A program made the translations under genes and the position numbers. Under the pieces are notes generated by a model. That model made no database searches, was not told the DNA's origin, and worked only from the letters and a program-made list of their open reading frames with translations. Positions 9,072 through 18,532 of a DNA stretch of 64,000 bases are shown here, one piece after another; positions within the stretch are counted from its first letter, which is position 1; each line of letters begins with the position of its first letter. Origin of the DNA: Arthrobacter sp. TMP15 (GTDB taxonomy: Bacteria > Actinomycetota > Actinomycetes > Actinomycetales > Micrococcaceae); the NCBI RefSeq assembly GCF_039529835.1, contig NZ_CP154263.1, forward strand, positions 48,312 through 112,311, in the 5' to 3' direction.

Positions 9072-10046
9072 ATGTTTGACTGGAGTATGAGATCAATTTG
9101 GACTGGTTCGATTGCCTTCGGTCTAGTTAACGTTCCTGTTAAGGCCTACGGTGCAACCGACGACCACGATGTTAACCTGCATCAGGTTCATGACGCGGAC
9201 GGGGGCCGGATCAGGTACCAGCGGCGTTGTGAAGTATGTGGCAAGAAAGTCGAGTACGAGGACATAGATAAGGCCTACGAGGACGGCGACCGAACAGTTG
9301 TACTGACGGACGAGGATATGGAGTCGTTGCCGGCAGGAAAAAACCGTGAGATCGAAGTGGTCCAGTTTGTTCCCAACGAACAGATCGATCCCATTATGCT
9401 TGAACGCAGCTACTATCTTGAGCCTGATTCAAAATCTCCCAAAGCATACTGGCTACTAGTTAAGACGTTGGAAAATACCGAACTGACAGCAGTAGTAAAA
9501 TTTGCGCTGCGCCAAAAGACGCGACTAGGTGCGCTTAGGGTGAGGGAAAAAGTTTTGATTTTGCAAGGCATTCTTTGGAGCGACGAAGTACGCGAAGCTG
9601 ATTTCGCTATGGCGGCAGGAAAATCCAGAATTAGCGCACAAGAGATGAAAATGTCGTCAGCACTCGTAGAACAGTTCAGCGACGATTTCAAACCCAGCGA
9701 ATTCAAAGACGAATACCAACTGGAATTGCGCACCCTCATCGATGAGAAGCTCAAGCACGGTGAGACAGTGGACACTGCGGCAACATTTGGCGACCAAGAA
9801 TCTACAGACATAGATTCGCATGGCGACGCCGACAACGTCATTGACCTGATGGAGGCCTTGAAACGAAGTATCGATAATAAACACACGGGACAGATCAAAA
9901 CGGCAGCTAAAAAGAGTTCTGTCAAAAAAACGAAAAATAAAAAGTCATCAACAAAGAACATCGAGACTTCAAAACCAAAACGGTCGAAAAACCACACATC
10001 TGCCTACCATGGTGAGAAGACTACCAAACGAAAAAAAGGTGCTTGA
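9072..10046 (+). CDS. ku: Non-homologous end-joining protein Ku
   Basis: A 325-residue bacterial Ku. The homodimer rings DNA ends and recruits LigD, encoded divergently next door. The core starts with MRSIWTGSIAFGLVNVPVK and continues with VNLHQVHDADGGRIRYQRR. The C-terminal 70 residues are strongly lysine-rich (several KK/KKS runs), as in extended actinobacterial Ku proteins whose tails bind DNA. ATG 9072 has AGAGG five bases upstream; a TTG directly before it and ATG 9087, the usual family start, are alternatives. The A/K-rich tail has lower GC than the neighbouring genes. Confidence 0.95.
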   Translation: MFDWSMRSIWTGSIAFGLVNVPVKAYGATDDHDVNLHQVHDADGGRIRYQRRCEVCGKKVEYEDIDKAYEDGDRTVVLTDEDMESLPAGKNREIEVVQFVPNEQIDPIMLERSYYLEPDSKSPKAYWLLVKTLENTELTAVVKFALRQKTRLGALRVREKVLILQGILWSDEVREADFAMAAGKSRISAQEMKMSSALVEQFSDDFKPSEFKDEYQLELRTLIDEKLKHGETVDTAATFGDQESTDIDSHGDADNVIDLMEALKRSIDNKHTGQIKTAAKKSSVKKTKNKKSSTKNIETSKPKRSKNHTSAYHGEKTTKRKKGA

Positions 10047-10079
10047 ATTAATGGCTTACACAGTGAAGCCTGGTGGTTA

Positions 10080-10325
10080 TTATCCATCAGTATTGCGAGT
10101 TTCCTGTTGACAGACGAGGCAAGGTTTCTTCGCTGTTTCTTCAGTCGTCACGGAGAGTTGAAACTCTCGCATACGGATATTCTGAGTATGTTCAATATAA
10201 CCAAAGAGCGTGTTGGTTCCTGCTGGCATATTTTCCAGTAATGGACGCAATGAAACGTTAGATAAACGGGCGAGCGCACGACAAGCGATGCCACCGATGG
10301 AAAGACTCCTCCAAGGGATTGCCAT
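10080..10325 (-). CDS. Hypothetical short ORF in the ku-adh gap
   Basis: An 81-codon ORF in the 341-bp interval between ku and the alcohol dehydrogenase gene. The translation has a balanced composition, with a middle part reading ALARLSNVSLRPLLENMPAG. No family was recognised and no convincing ribosome-binding site precedes ATG 10325. It may be the C-terminal remnant of a lost gene. Apart from it, no gene is seen in 10047-10387. Confidence 0.28.
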   Translation of the reverse strand: MAIPWRSLSIGGIACRALARLSNVSLRPLLENMPAGTNTLFGYIEHTQNIRMREFQLSVTTEETAKKPCLVCQQETRNTDG

Positions 10326-10387
10326 CTTCGATATCCGGTGTTTAATTGGAATATCAAGCTAGGTACGAACCCTATGGAAGGTATGAG

Positions 10388-11560
10388 ATGAAGGCCCTGA
10401 CTTGGCAAGGTAAACGGAATATCCAGTATACCGAGGTGCAGGATCCACGGATTCAAGAACCTACGGATATCATCATCAAGGTTACTTCCGCGGCTATTTG
10501 CGGTTCGGACTTGCACCTCTATGAGCTGTTAGGCCCGTATATGCATGCAGGGGACATCGTTGGGCATGAATCAATGGGCATTGTCACAGAAGTTGGCTCC
10601 GCGGTTTCTCGGGTCAAAGTGGGGGATCGCGTTGTTATTCCGTTCAATGTCTCTTGCGGCCATTGCTGGATGTGCCAACGAGGTTTGCAGTCCCAGTGTG
10701 AGACTACCCAGGTTCGCAGTGAAGGCAAAGGTGCAGAATTCCTTGGGTACTCCGAGCTGTATGGCAGCGTTGCTGGTGGGCAGGCAGAATTCTTACGTGT
10801 GCCCCACGGTGATTACGGGGCCATGGTGGTCGGTAATGAACTGCCCGACCACCGGTATTTGTTTCTCTCGGACATCCTCCCCACTGCGTGGCAGGGAGTT
10901 GATTACGCAAACGTGCCTGACGGCGGGACACTAGCTGTCTTCGGCCTGGGACCTGTCGGGCAGCTCGCGGCCCGGATAGGTGTTTATTTGGGCCATCGAG
11001 TGATCGCGATTGATCCGGTGGCCGAACGGCGCGCTATGGCAGTTCGGCACGGTGTGGAAGTACTCGATTTTTCCAAAGATGTTGCTGCAGAGTTACAGGA
11101 GATGACGAAGCGCGGACCAGATTCTGTTCTGGATGCTGTCGGTATGGAGGCGCATGGATCGAAAGGCGCAAAATTGATGCAGGCCACTACTGGATTGTTA
11201 CCGGACCAAGTGGCGCAAAAAGCCATGGAAACTGTTTCGGTGGATCCCACATCGGTTCTTCATGCAGCTATTTCGGCGGTGCGCCGTGGCGGGACAATTT
11301 CGCTTAGTGGCGTTTATGCTGGCCAAGCGACTCCTATGCCTTTGGTGCAGATGTTCGACAAGCAAATACAGTTGCGTGAGGGTCAGTGCAATGTTAGGAG
11401 TTGGACTGAGAAACTTCTTCCTTTCACGAATGATGCTGATGATCCGTTGGGCCTCGATGACTTGGTGACCCATACCGTACCTCTCTCACGAGGCCCGGAG
11501 ATGTACGAAACGTTCCAGAAGAAACAAGACGGCTGTATCAAAGTCGTGCTCGAACCCTGA
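10388..11560 (+). CDS. Zinc-dependent alcohol dehydrogenase (formaldehyde dehydrogenase-like)
   Basis: A 390-residue medium-chain dehydrogenase. The catalytic zinc site is shown by AAICGSDLHLYE and GHESMGIVTEVG. The structural zinc lobe has CGHCWMCQRGLQSQC. The Rossmann loop is FGLGPVGQLAARIG. The length, the HLYE sequence and the long loop after the coenzyme domain resemble the glutathione-independent formaldehyde dehydrogenase/FdhA branch; the true substrate is not known. ATG 10388 has GGAAGG eight bases upstream. A longer reading from 10346 lacks family similarity. It probably detoxifies an aldehyde or oxidises an alcohol with NAD. Confidence 0.9.
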   Translation: MKALTWQGKRNIQYTEVQDPRIQEPTDIIIKVTSAAICGSDLHLYELLGPYMHAGDIVGHESMGIVTEVGSAVSRVKVGDRVVIPFNVSCGHCWMCQRGLQSQCETTQVRSEGKGAEFLGYSELYGSVAGGQAEFLRVPHGDYGAMVVGNELPDHRYLFLSDILPTAWQGVDYANVPDGGTLAVFGLGPVGQLAARIGVYLGHRVIAIDPVAERRAMAVRHGVEVLDFSKDVAAELQEMTKRGPDSVLDAVGMEAHGSKGAKLMQATTGLLPDQVAQKAMETVSVDPTSVLHAAISAVRRGGTISLSGVYAGQATPMPLVQMFDKQIQLREGQCNVRSWTEKLLPFTNDADDPLGLDDLVTHTVPLSRGPEMYETFQKKQDGCIKVVLEP

Positions 11561-11778
11561 TAGGCCAATATGGCATCCCACTGACAGTAGGATGGGCCGC
11601 GTTTGGTTGACGTAGACACTTCTCGATCCTTCAATTCGTGAGGACCGTGCGGGTAGTGGGCGAACACTACCCACTTTCATTCCCTTGTGTAAGAGTAGAT
11701 TCCATGAAGAACTGCCAGCGACGGGAATGTGTGTGATTCTTAACAGTAGAAATTACAGAGAAGGTTAGGTAGGCGACT

Positions 11779-12033
11779 ATGGGCAGCAATCCAGATCCAG
11801 ATCCTGTAGACGGAAGAATTACTGGCCTTGAACCAGGCGGTGGAGTTCCTCCTGGAGAAACCCCACCTGGGGAAGGCTCTGTCGCAGAACCCGTAAAACC
11901 GGAGATAGCGCCTTTAGCCGGAAAAGTCATCAATAAGATTTGGCTTGTAATCATAGGACTGGGTGTGCTGCTGGCACTGTTGTTCTTCGTAGGACGCATT
12001 TTTGGAGCTTTTGCTCTGCTGGGCAGTAGCTAG
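11779..12033 (+). CDS. DUF6480 family small membrane protein
   Basis: An 84-residue protein with the proline-rich N-terminal signature PDPDPVDGRITGLEPGGG followed by VPPGETPPGEGS, which marks the actinobacterial DUF6480 family. A single membrane helix, IWLVIIGLGVLLALLFFV, lies near the C-terminus, so the proline-rich part is probably exposed on one membrane face. Function is unknown; such genes occur among actinobacterial stress-response loci. The neighbours fit this, but the link is only contextual. Confidence 0.82.
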   Translation: MGSNPDPDPVDGRITGLEPGGGVPPGETPPGEGSVAEPVKPEIAPLAGKVINKIWLVIIGLGVLLALLFFVGRIFGAFALLGSS

Positions 12034-12129
12034 ACCTAGTAGATATTGAATGAGTTAGCCGGCTGAGTCTGCTCGGTATAAGAACATCGGCAGATTTTAA
12101 TAGCCCAAACCGCTAAGTCCAACCTCAGC

Positions 12130-12392
12130 CTATGTCGTACTGATTCCCTTGAAGTTCCAACCTGACGCTTTCCAAAATCTGTGGTCCATGAGGTTGCGTC
12201 CGTCGAGCGTTTTCCTGTAGCTGACAACTGCAGATGCCTGTGCTTGAGTGAGGACCCTGTATCTTTACGACTCAGTAAGCAGCAGCAGTACGTCAGCTTT
12301 CTGCATGGCGTGATCTAGGTCGTGATGGTAGAGAAGTTCGAGGAAGCGGCGCCGAGCACAATCAGGGACTCTGAAATCAATCACCGTAAAAA
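12130..12392 (-). pseudogene. C-terminal remnant of a ugd-like gene
   Basis: Reading the minus strand gives RRRFLELLYHHDLDHAMQ then KADVLLLLTE. After a disrupted stretch comes KTLDGRNLMDHRFWKASG then WNFKGISTT and a stop at 12130-12132. These align with RQRFPELMYEENLESAMN, KADALLLLTE, KNILDGRNVLNPVTWRAAG and WKYKGIGRP at the end of the intact gene at 1-993. Frameshifts and a stop after LLLLTE make it non-functional. It is the missing C-terminal counterpart of the fragment at 2661-2753, now in opposite orientation. The rest of 12034-12554 holds nothing else recognisable. Confidence 0.82.
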
Positions 12393-12554
12393 TTGCGTGC
12401 TGAAGCTATAACTAGATGGGGATGCTAAAGCGACGGGTTCACTGGCATCGTCACCAGTAGGCTTGAATGCCGCGCCGAGAATGGCGATTGGTCTATCCTT
12501 CAGGGATTCGCCCACTTGGTTTTACGGGTTCTCACGTGACTGCCAGTTCGGTCC

Positions 12555-12854
12555 TTATGGATGATCACTATCGGAGGGGTCATCGCATTGTGGATCCTCT
12601 GTCCGCGGTGGATCGTTGGCTACGGGTTCGGAACCCCATGGATTCTGTTGTCCAATCTCTATCTGAATCTCTTCCCCAGAGGCATCCGATGAATACGTAG
12701 GGCCTTCTCTCTCGCCCGGATTTACCGAGACTAGGGGTGATGAATCTTCCGGATTTTGATCGGGTTCTAATGGCGAAGTTTGTGGAGCGGGATCGCGCCT
12801 ATCGTTGGATGATTTTTGTAGGCTCTCGGATTCGGGTCTGGGTTTCTCTGCCAT
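12555..12854 (-). CDS. Hypothetical hydrophilic protein
   Basis: A 99-residue, strongly hydrophilic protein starting MAEKPRPESESLQKSS and rich in P, D, E and S throughout, with no hydrophobic core. It resembles in style the protein at 19254-19571: both look like intrinsically disordered actinobacterial stress proteins, but no family was recognised. The ribosome-binding site is weak. It is kept because the ORF stands alone in its region and the composition is not that of an antisense shadow. Confidence 0.45.
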   Translation of the reverse strand: MAEKPRPESESLQKSSNDRRDPAPQTSPLEPDQNPEDSSPLVSVNPGEREGPTYSSDASGEEIQIEIGQQNPWGSEPVANDPPRTEDPQCDDPSDSDHP

Positions 12855-13265
12855 CGTCGCTCACTTTCGGAATGGATCTGTTGGGGCTACGCCTCTAGAT
12901 CGGTTGAATGATTCTCCTTGCGGCTATCATCCAGATGCTAAACGCCATCGAACCTGCCGCGCAAGCCTTCGAAGGAATCATTTGCCAGCACGGTCAATTA
13001 GTGGGTAAGTATCGTGTAACTGACATTGCCCTGGTGTGCCGTTTTTACCGTGCTTTTCTTGAGGATCAATTTCCCTGGGTGCTTGCTAAGGGGCCCAAGA
13101 ACAGGGAGGCTGGACTTCAAGAGGTGCCCTATGGCAACGGTCAGGTCCTGTGCGGTCAAAAGAGTTCGCACAGGCTCAATAGCGGATATTAGCAGGGGCT
13201 CGCTACCAGTACTTTTTTGCCACACATAACCTACGACAGTATTGCGGTCCAGGAGGAATTGAGAG
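12855..13265. other. Intergenic region without a supported gene
   Basis: About 410 bases upstream of the FAD/Rieske gene. A 75-codon minus-strand ORF at 12998-13225 has no recognisable product. The only clear signal is the strong ribosome-binding site AGGAGG at 13251-13256 belonging to the next gene. Confidence 0.5.
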
Positions 13266-14939
13266 ATGAAATCGATTTGGTTTGATCACCGTCCCAGTAT
13301 CGACACTGACACTTTTGAACCTGATGCCAGCTACGACGTCGTGGTCGTGGGCGCCGGTCTCACTGGGCTGACTACTGCGCTGCTGCTTAGTCGTGCGGGA
13401 TTAAGTGTCACCGTGCTCGAGGCCCGTTCCATTGGGGCGGTGACTACAGGTAATACGACGGCGAAACTTAGTTTGTTGCAAGGCTCGGTGTTGTCGGGTA
13501 TCCGGCGGCACTTCTCGCAAAAAATTGTCCAGGCTTATGTGGCTGGCAACCTTGAAGGTCAGGCATGGATGCTGCGGTATCTTCAGGAACAGAACATACC
13601 GGTTCAGCACCGTAACGCGTACACTTACGCCACCACAGACTCTGGCTACCAGAAACTAAAAAACGAGGCCGAAGCGGCTCGCGGTACCGGACTAGATATC
13701 ACCTTGTTAGAGGGCGATATTGGGCTACCTTATCCCACCCAAGCCGCTCTTCATTTGCCGAATCAGGCCCAGTTTCACCCCATCGAGGTGCTGGATACGC
13801 TGGCAAGAGACCTGCGATCACGGGGAGTCAAGATCGTAGAAGGTACGCGAGTGCGCAATATTTCATCGGCCACTCCTGCTACGGTACTCACCGACAAGGG
13901 CAGCAATCAGGCGCAGCACGTCATCTTGGCCACAGGAGCCCCAATACTAGACCGAGGCATGTACTTCGCCAAGATTGAGCCCTCGCGGTCCTATGTGGGG
14001 GCTTACCGGGTTCCAGGACAGGTGGGTACGCTGCCACGTGGAATGTACCTATCGGTAGACCAGCCCTCACGGTCGCTACGCACGGTCCTGATAGGCGATG
14101 AGGAGTTGCTCCTCGTCGGTGGTAATGACCATCCCGTGGGCGCGCCGATCTCTGAAAAGGCCAAAGTTAAGGACCTGGATGAATGGACCCAGCAACGATT
14201 CCTTGGTGCTGAACCCACTCATCATTGGTCTGCTCAGGACTACAAATCCGCCAACAGGGTGCCCTTCGTGGGTAAGTTACCCCGAGGCGGAGGTAGCATC
14301 TACCTGGCCACCGGCTATAACAAATGGGGAATGACCAACGCCGTCGCAGCTGCATTGACTCTCAGCGCGAATATCTTAGGCGGGGACTTGTCGTGGGCAC
14401 AAACGCTTTCTCACCGCATTACTACACCCGCGGACCTCCGTGAAGGTATAGAAATCAATGCCAAGGTCGCAGGAAAGTTGGCGAAAGGCTGGCTCGGTGC
14501 TATGTTCACCAACGAAGCCGAATCCGCAGAGATCAACGAAACGTCCTCGAATACTGATGGTCCCAACATTGCCCCCATGGCCACCGAGGGAAAGAAAACA
14601 CAAAGCGGCGGTCAAGGGCAGGAACAAGACCTAGCCTCGGACTCAGCGGAGGGTGATGATGTTCTTGGCGAGGGCCAGGGACGCATGTTGCGTGAGGGTC
14701 TGCACCCGATCGCAGAGTCTAGAGTCAACGACCTAAGTTGTCGTGTCTCAGGGATCTGCACGCACCTAGGCGGTGTTTTATCGTGGAACGACGCCGAAAA
14801 ATCCTGGGACTGCCCACTTCACGGCTCACGCTTTACCGCCACTGGAAAAATTCTTGAGGGACCCGCCACCAAAGATCTAGAAGTACTCAACAGTGATGCT
14901 GCCCCCACGGCAGGCGGCTCTGCCGCAACTAGTAGCTAA
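13266..14939 (+). CDS. FAD-dependent oxidoreductase with C-terminal Rieske domain
   Basis: A 557-residue fusion. Residues about 20-400 form a DAO-type FAD domain, opening with the dinucleotide-binding loop VVVVGAGLTGLTTALLLSRA and ending with the second FAD contact TGYNKWGMTNAVA. A linker of about 70 residues rich in E, G, Q and S follows. The C-terminal domain is a Rieske [2Fe-2S] centre with CTHLGGVL and CPLHGSRF as cluster ligands. The architecture is common in bacteria, where substrates are mostly undetermined. ATG 13266 has AGGAGG nine bases upstream. It is followed 33 bases later by a permease, possibly as one transcript. Confidence 0.92.
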   Translation: MKSIWFDHRPSIDTDTFEPDASYDVVVVGAGLTGLTTALLLSRAGLSVTVLEARSIGAVTTGNTTAKLSLLQGSVLSGIRRHFSQKIVQAYVAGNLEGQAWMLRYLQEQNIPVQHRNAYTYATTDSGYQKLKNEAEAARGTGLDITLLEGDIGLPYPTQAALHLPNQAQFHPIEVLDTLARDLRSRGVKIVEGTRVRNISSATPATVLTDKGSNQAQHVILATGAPILDRGMYFAKIEPSRSYVGAYRVPGQVGTLPRGMYLSVDQPSRSLRTVLIGDEELLLVGGNDHPVGAPISEKAKVKDLDEWTQQRFLGAEPTHHWSAQDYKSANRVPFVGKLPRGGGSIYLATGYNKWGMTNAVAAALTLSANILGGDLSWAQTLSHRITTPADLREGIEINAKVAGKLAKGWLGAMFTNEAESAEINETSSNTDGPNIAPMATEGKKTQSGGQGQEQDLASDSAEGDDVLGEGQGRMLREGLHPIAESRVNDLSCRVSGICTHLGGVLSWNDAEKSWDCPLHGSRFTATGKILEGPATKDLEVLNSDAAPTAGGSAATSS

Positions 14940-14972
14940 CAATATAAACATTTTTACCTCTACACTCATCCC

Positions 14973-16310
14973 ATGGAACCTCCGACCCAAGCGCAAGAAT
15001 CGAAACTGAAGCAAGCAATCACCGGACCTCTGCTGTACTTGTTCATCCTCGGAGATGTACTGGGGGCAGGTATTTACGCGCTTGTTGGCAAAGTGGCCGG
15101 CGAAGTCGGTGGTGCTATCTGGGTTCCGCTACTTTTTGCTTTATTGTTGGCCATGCTCACGGCCGCATCGTACGCAGAGCTTGTTACTAAATACCCAAAA
15201 GCAGGCGGCGCTGCGGTATTCGCTGAACGAGCGTTTAAATTACCGCTAGTATCTTTTCTGGTCGGATTTTGCATGTTGGCAGCCGGAGTTACCAGCGCTG
15301 CAGGTTTAAGCCTGGCCTTCACCGGAGACTACCTCAAACCCTTCTTAGATGTTCCTGCGGTACCAGCAGCGCTTGCATTCCTGTTCCTCGTCGCTTTGCT
15401 GAACGCGCGCGGAGTGAAAGAATCCGTGAGAGCTAATGTTGTCATGACCGTTATTGAGGTCTCGGGGCTGGTTCTGGTCATAGTACTGGTAGGCCTCATG
15501 GTTGGTCGAGGGGCTGGAGCGGTGTCACGTGTGATCGAATTCAACCCTGAGGTCTCTCCAGCGGTTGGAATTCTAGCCGCTTCACTCTTGGCGTACTACT
15601 CTTTTGTCGGGTTTGAGACCTCGGCTAATGTCGCGGAAGAAGTCCGTAACGTCCATCGGGTCTATCCGAAGGCTCTCTTTGGTGCACTGCTGACAGCCGG
15701 TGGGATCTACGTGTTGATCGGGTTGGCATCATCGATAGCTCTCTCACCGCAGGAACTCAATGAGTCCACTGGACCATTGCTGCAAGTCGTACAAGCCACT
15801 GGCTTCGGTGTGCCAGATTGGCTCTTTGGGTTGGTGGCGCTGGTGGCAGTTGCCAACGGTGCCCTCTTGACGATGATCATGGCCAGCCGATTGGCATTTG
15901 GCATGGCCGAGCAATCCCTTTTACCCCGGGTGCTGGGCCAGGTGCTCCCCAAGCGTCGCACTCCGTGGGTTGCGATTCTACTCACGACCATAGCTGCAAT
16001 GGCCTTAACTCTTACCGGCGATCTTCAATCACTGGCCGAAACCGTGGTGCTGTTATTGCTATTCGTTTTTATCAGCACTAATGCAGCCGTGCTAGTCCTT
16101 CGCAAGGATACGGTCAAACACGAGCACTTCCGCTCACCAACGGTGGTGCCATATTTGGCTCTGGCCTCATGCGGGCTGCTACTTTTTCAGCAGGGACCCG
16201 ACATCTGGCTAAGAGCAGCTGTTCTACTGATCATCGGGTTCGTTTTGTATGTCCTCGTTAAATGGACAAGCCGGAAAAAATCTACTAAACGCCCACTCAG
16301 GCATTCATAG
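14973..16310 (+). CDS. APC-family amino-acid permease
   Basis: A 445-residue membrane protein with about 12 hydrophobic helices and the APC superfamily start GPLLYLFILGDVLGAGIYALVG; the GAGIYA unwound helix contacts substrate in this family. SFVGFETSANVAEEVRN in the middle is the second signature, where the glutamates flank helix 6. The C-terminus is basic (KWTSRKKSTKRPLRH). It should import an amino acid or related compound by proton or sodium coupling; the substrate is unknown. It lies 33 bases after the FAD/Rieske gene and may import that enzyme's substrate, which is a guess from context. Confidence 0.9.
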   Translation: MEPPTQAQESKLKQAITGPLLYLFILGDVLGAGIYALVGKVAGEVGGAIWVPLLFALLLAMLTAASYAELVTKYPKAGGAAVFAERAFKLPLVSFLVGFCMLAAGVTSAAGLSLAFTGDYLKPFLDVPAVPAALAFLFLVALLNARGVKESVRANVVMTVIEVSGLVLVIVLVGLMVGRGAGAVSRVIEFNPEVSPAVGILAASLLAYYSFVGFETSANVAEEVRNVHRVYPKALFGALLTAGGIYVLIGLASSIALSPQELNESTGPLLQVVQATGFGVPDWLFGLVALVAVANGALLTMIMASRLAFGMAEQSLLPRVLGQVLPKRRTPWVAILLTTIAAMALTLTGDLQSLAETVVLLLLFVFISTNAAVLVLRKDTVKHEHFRSPTVVPYLALASCGLLLFQQGPDIWLRAAVLLIIGFVLYVLVKWTSRKKSTKRPLRHS

Positions 16311-16535
16311 GCCATATGACTCCGCACCCAGGTGCCCCAGCACTATCTAACTGACTAAAACGGTCCGAACGCTTGGCTCTAACGCCAATTGTGACCTAGA
16401 ATACTTCTAATATTATGCGAAAGCTTAAAAAAATCTGGCACTTTCCAGTCCCAGCCAAGCGGCACCGTTCTCGATGTCAATGGTGTAGTTCTTAAAAGTT
16501 AGATCATGAGATTTCGGATAGTCAGGAACTTACCG

Positions 16536-16970
16536 ATGGCGATCGACAGCTTTGCACCCCTGTATAGCGAAAACCAACACCCCAATGATTCCGCCCTGAC
16601 ATGTACCAAATGCCACACCGCAGAGCACTTGATACTTGAATCATTCGGCTCCAGCATTCCTCCAGTGAGTGGCCAGGTCGCCCTTGAATACAGCTGCGGA
16701 AAATGCGAGTCGTTTTACGCACACGACACTTCAGTACAAAGCGTCGCAAAGTTCTTACACACCCAGCCTGCGGTCCCTGACATCCTGAACGTCGGTGGTA
16801 AATACATCCACTGCGGTGAAGCCATGAAGGGCGGAGAAATCAGTCCATCCGCTTTGAGAGTTCATGGCGATGATCGGATCCATGCCCCCGCCGTATCCAT
16901 AGAAAGCACCATCTTGCACTGTCAGTGTGGATTCCAAATTTCAGTACCTACAGAGACCGGTACATACTGA
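16536..16970 (+). CDS. Hypothetical protein with four cysteine pairs, zinc-ribbon-like
   Basis: A 144-residue protein without a recognised family. Cysteine motifs are spread along it: CTKCHTAEH, YSCGKCESFYAHD, KYIHCGEAM and ILHCQCGFQ. They suggest one or two structural zinc ribbons. No membrane segment or signal peptide is seen. ATG 16536 is preferred over ATG 16506 because AGGA lies eight bases upstream. The neighbours, a permease and an IS remnant, give no functional hint. Confidence 0.65.
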   Translation: MAIDSFAPLYSENQHPNDSALTCTKCHTAEHLILESFGSSIPPVSGQVALEYSCGKCESFYAHDTSVQSVAKFLHTQPAVPDILNVGGKYIHCGEAMKGGEISPSALRVHGDDRIHAPAVSIESTILHCQCGFQISVPTETGTY

Positions 16971-17311
16971 ATCTCCCCGTTTATATGGAACAAGACCAAC
17001 TACCGGCAACTTCTGTGATTCAGTATCCCCAAAGAGTGTCAACTCTTGCAGGAACAAGGTCTACCGCTATCTGTGCACGATCCCACTGGTGGTTGACTCG
17101 GTGGCTCCATTGGGAAGATGGATGTCGATGTCGCTTGAACAGAAGCTAAAAATTCCACGAAAAGAACGCTGTTATCGAGTAGGGAATGGGGAAATAGATT
17201 CGCTTTCAGACCGCTAGCTCAACCGTGCACTTGTTTCGAGCCTACCCATCCTATGAGGCAGTAAGAAACTCATAATGCGTCACGATGGAGTGACGCGCTT
17301 ACCTATTTGGG
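16971..17311. other. Intergenic region before the istB remnant
   Basis: About 340 bases in which no ORF has recognisable features. A short palindromic run around 17278-17297 (GCGTCACGATGGAGTGACGC) precedes the decayed IS21 helper gene. Nothing else can be supported. Confidence 0.45.
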
Positions 17312-17850
17312 TTGAGGGCGGCACTGTTGCCGAATCCGAACATTAACTGGACACAATCAACACCCTCCCCCTGGCGAATGAATCCACAAAGGTTCCCCTT
17401 GTGGATCACCTGGGATTCAGGAACCGGCACATCTCACCTACCCATCGGGCTCGGGGCCGGCGCGGCGGCGAGGATTCTGGGTCAAATATATCGTGGGAAC
17501 CCGACTCGCGAACGAGCTCGTCAAGGTCGAGGATGAGAAAATCCAGGCCAAGACCATAACCAAATACGGCCGAGTAGACCTGCTCTGCATTGACGATGTC
17601 GGCCACATTGAACTCGACAAACGAGGGGCCAAACTTTCCTTTCAAGTCCTCACAGTAAGCGAGGAGGAAGCAGCAGTGGCTAGTGCGACCCGAGTCATTT
17701 TTTGGCTAGACGAGGATTTTCACCGATCCAGCCCTATGCGGCGCCACCGTTGACGGCCTCACCTTCAAGTCACCATCATCGAAACCGGGACAGACTCCTA
17801 CCGCTTCGCCCACACCAAGAACCAACAACTCACCAATAATTATCCGATAA
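17312..17850 (+). pseudogene. istB: IstB-like ATPase of an IS21-family element, decayed
   Basis: Fragments in two or three plus-strand frames follow IstB order. They are NPNIN near 17325, a degenerate Walker A segment DSGTGTSHLPIGLG near 17416, then TRLANELVKVEDEKIQAKTI with KYGRVDLLCIDDVGHIELDK around 17494-17615 (Walker B). A frameshifted piece resembling FTDPALC, with a C-terminal part encoding ETGTDSYRFAHTKNQ-like sequence, lies near 17785-17830. The invariant Walker A lysine is replaced by threonine and no istA partner is present. It marks an old IS21-type insertion. Confidence 0.8.
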
Positions 17851-17934
17851 CGTTCCGTAAAAAGGCCGAGGATGCGACAACACAAAACCTTGACGAGCAG
17901 CGGTGCAACGCGAAGTGACCTAAAGCGCTTCGGA

Positions 17935-18168
17935 TTAGATCCCACCCAGTTTCGTAACGCTAGTAAGAACTTCTGGAGCGAGTACCGAGGATGCGAATAG
18001 TACTTCAACGCCCAGTAGATGTCCGGCGTCATCAAAGTCGAGGATGATCTCCCCGTTTCCACCAGGAGTTTGAATCGAGTGGAGTTGCTGTGTTGCCTGG
18101 CCTGCGGCTATGGGCCCACCGATCCTGATATACGCTGCGTCTGACTCAGAGTCGTAGGTGATGTGCAT
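17935..18168 (-). CDS. DUF2283 family protein
   Basis: A 77-residue protein with the DUF2283 pattern: YDSESDAAYIRIGG at the start, then IILDFDDAGHLLGVEVLFAS. Members are small beta-rich proteins of unknown function, often beside a DUF4258 or toxin-like gene. No clear partner is seen here. ATG 18168 is the only sensible start. It ends just downstream of the istB remnant and might be passenger DNA of that insertion. Confidence 0.8.
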   Translation of the reverse strand: MHITYDSESDAAYIRIGGPIAAGQATQQLHSIQTPGGNGEIILDFDDAGHLLGVEVLFASSVLAPEVLTSVTKLGGI

Positions 18169-18532
18169 TGGTATCCCTTGGCTACGGTGATGATGTTCCT
18201 GATTTTGTTATCCACGATAACGCGGGTCCGGCACGCGCATTTGCCCGGGGGTAAAGACTGAGGTTCCCTTTTGACCGGCAGACTGGACACCTTTCAGATC
18301 AACTTGACAGATGGTCAATTCGGTATCACCGAGCTGGGTAAGGAAAGTCGGTTTTTTTGGGCACACTTTACAGGGGGAACTTTTTATAATTATTCGCCAT
18401 TACCTTGGGAGAAACGTTGGGCAGGGGGGGCTTAGCCGGGGTATGATTTCTGCTGCTGAACAACGGGGGATGAATAAGTTTCCTTCTATGTTGAGTATTT
18501 TCATCCTATTCGCGCTCTTTTAAGGAGTTACC
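18169..18532. other. Intergenic region upstream of the GlsB-like gene
   Basis: About 360 bases. Short ORFs on both strands have no coding character. The last bases hold AAGGAG at 18522-18527, the ribosome-binding site of the following gene. No repeat or RNA gene was recognised. Confidence 0.5.

Noticed and set aside
12998..13225. 75-codon minus-strand ORF before the FAD/Rieske gene
   Set aside because: No ribosome-binding site, no family similarity and no conserved neighbour; cannot be supported.
17706..18062. 118-codon minus-strand ORF
   Set aside because: It overlaps both the istB remnant and the DUF2283 gene in other frames and lacks its own features.
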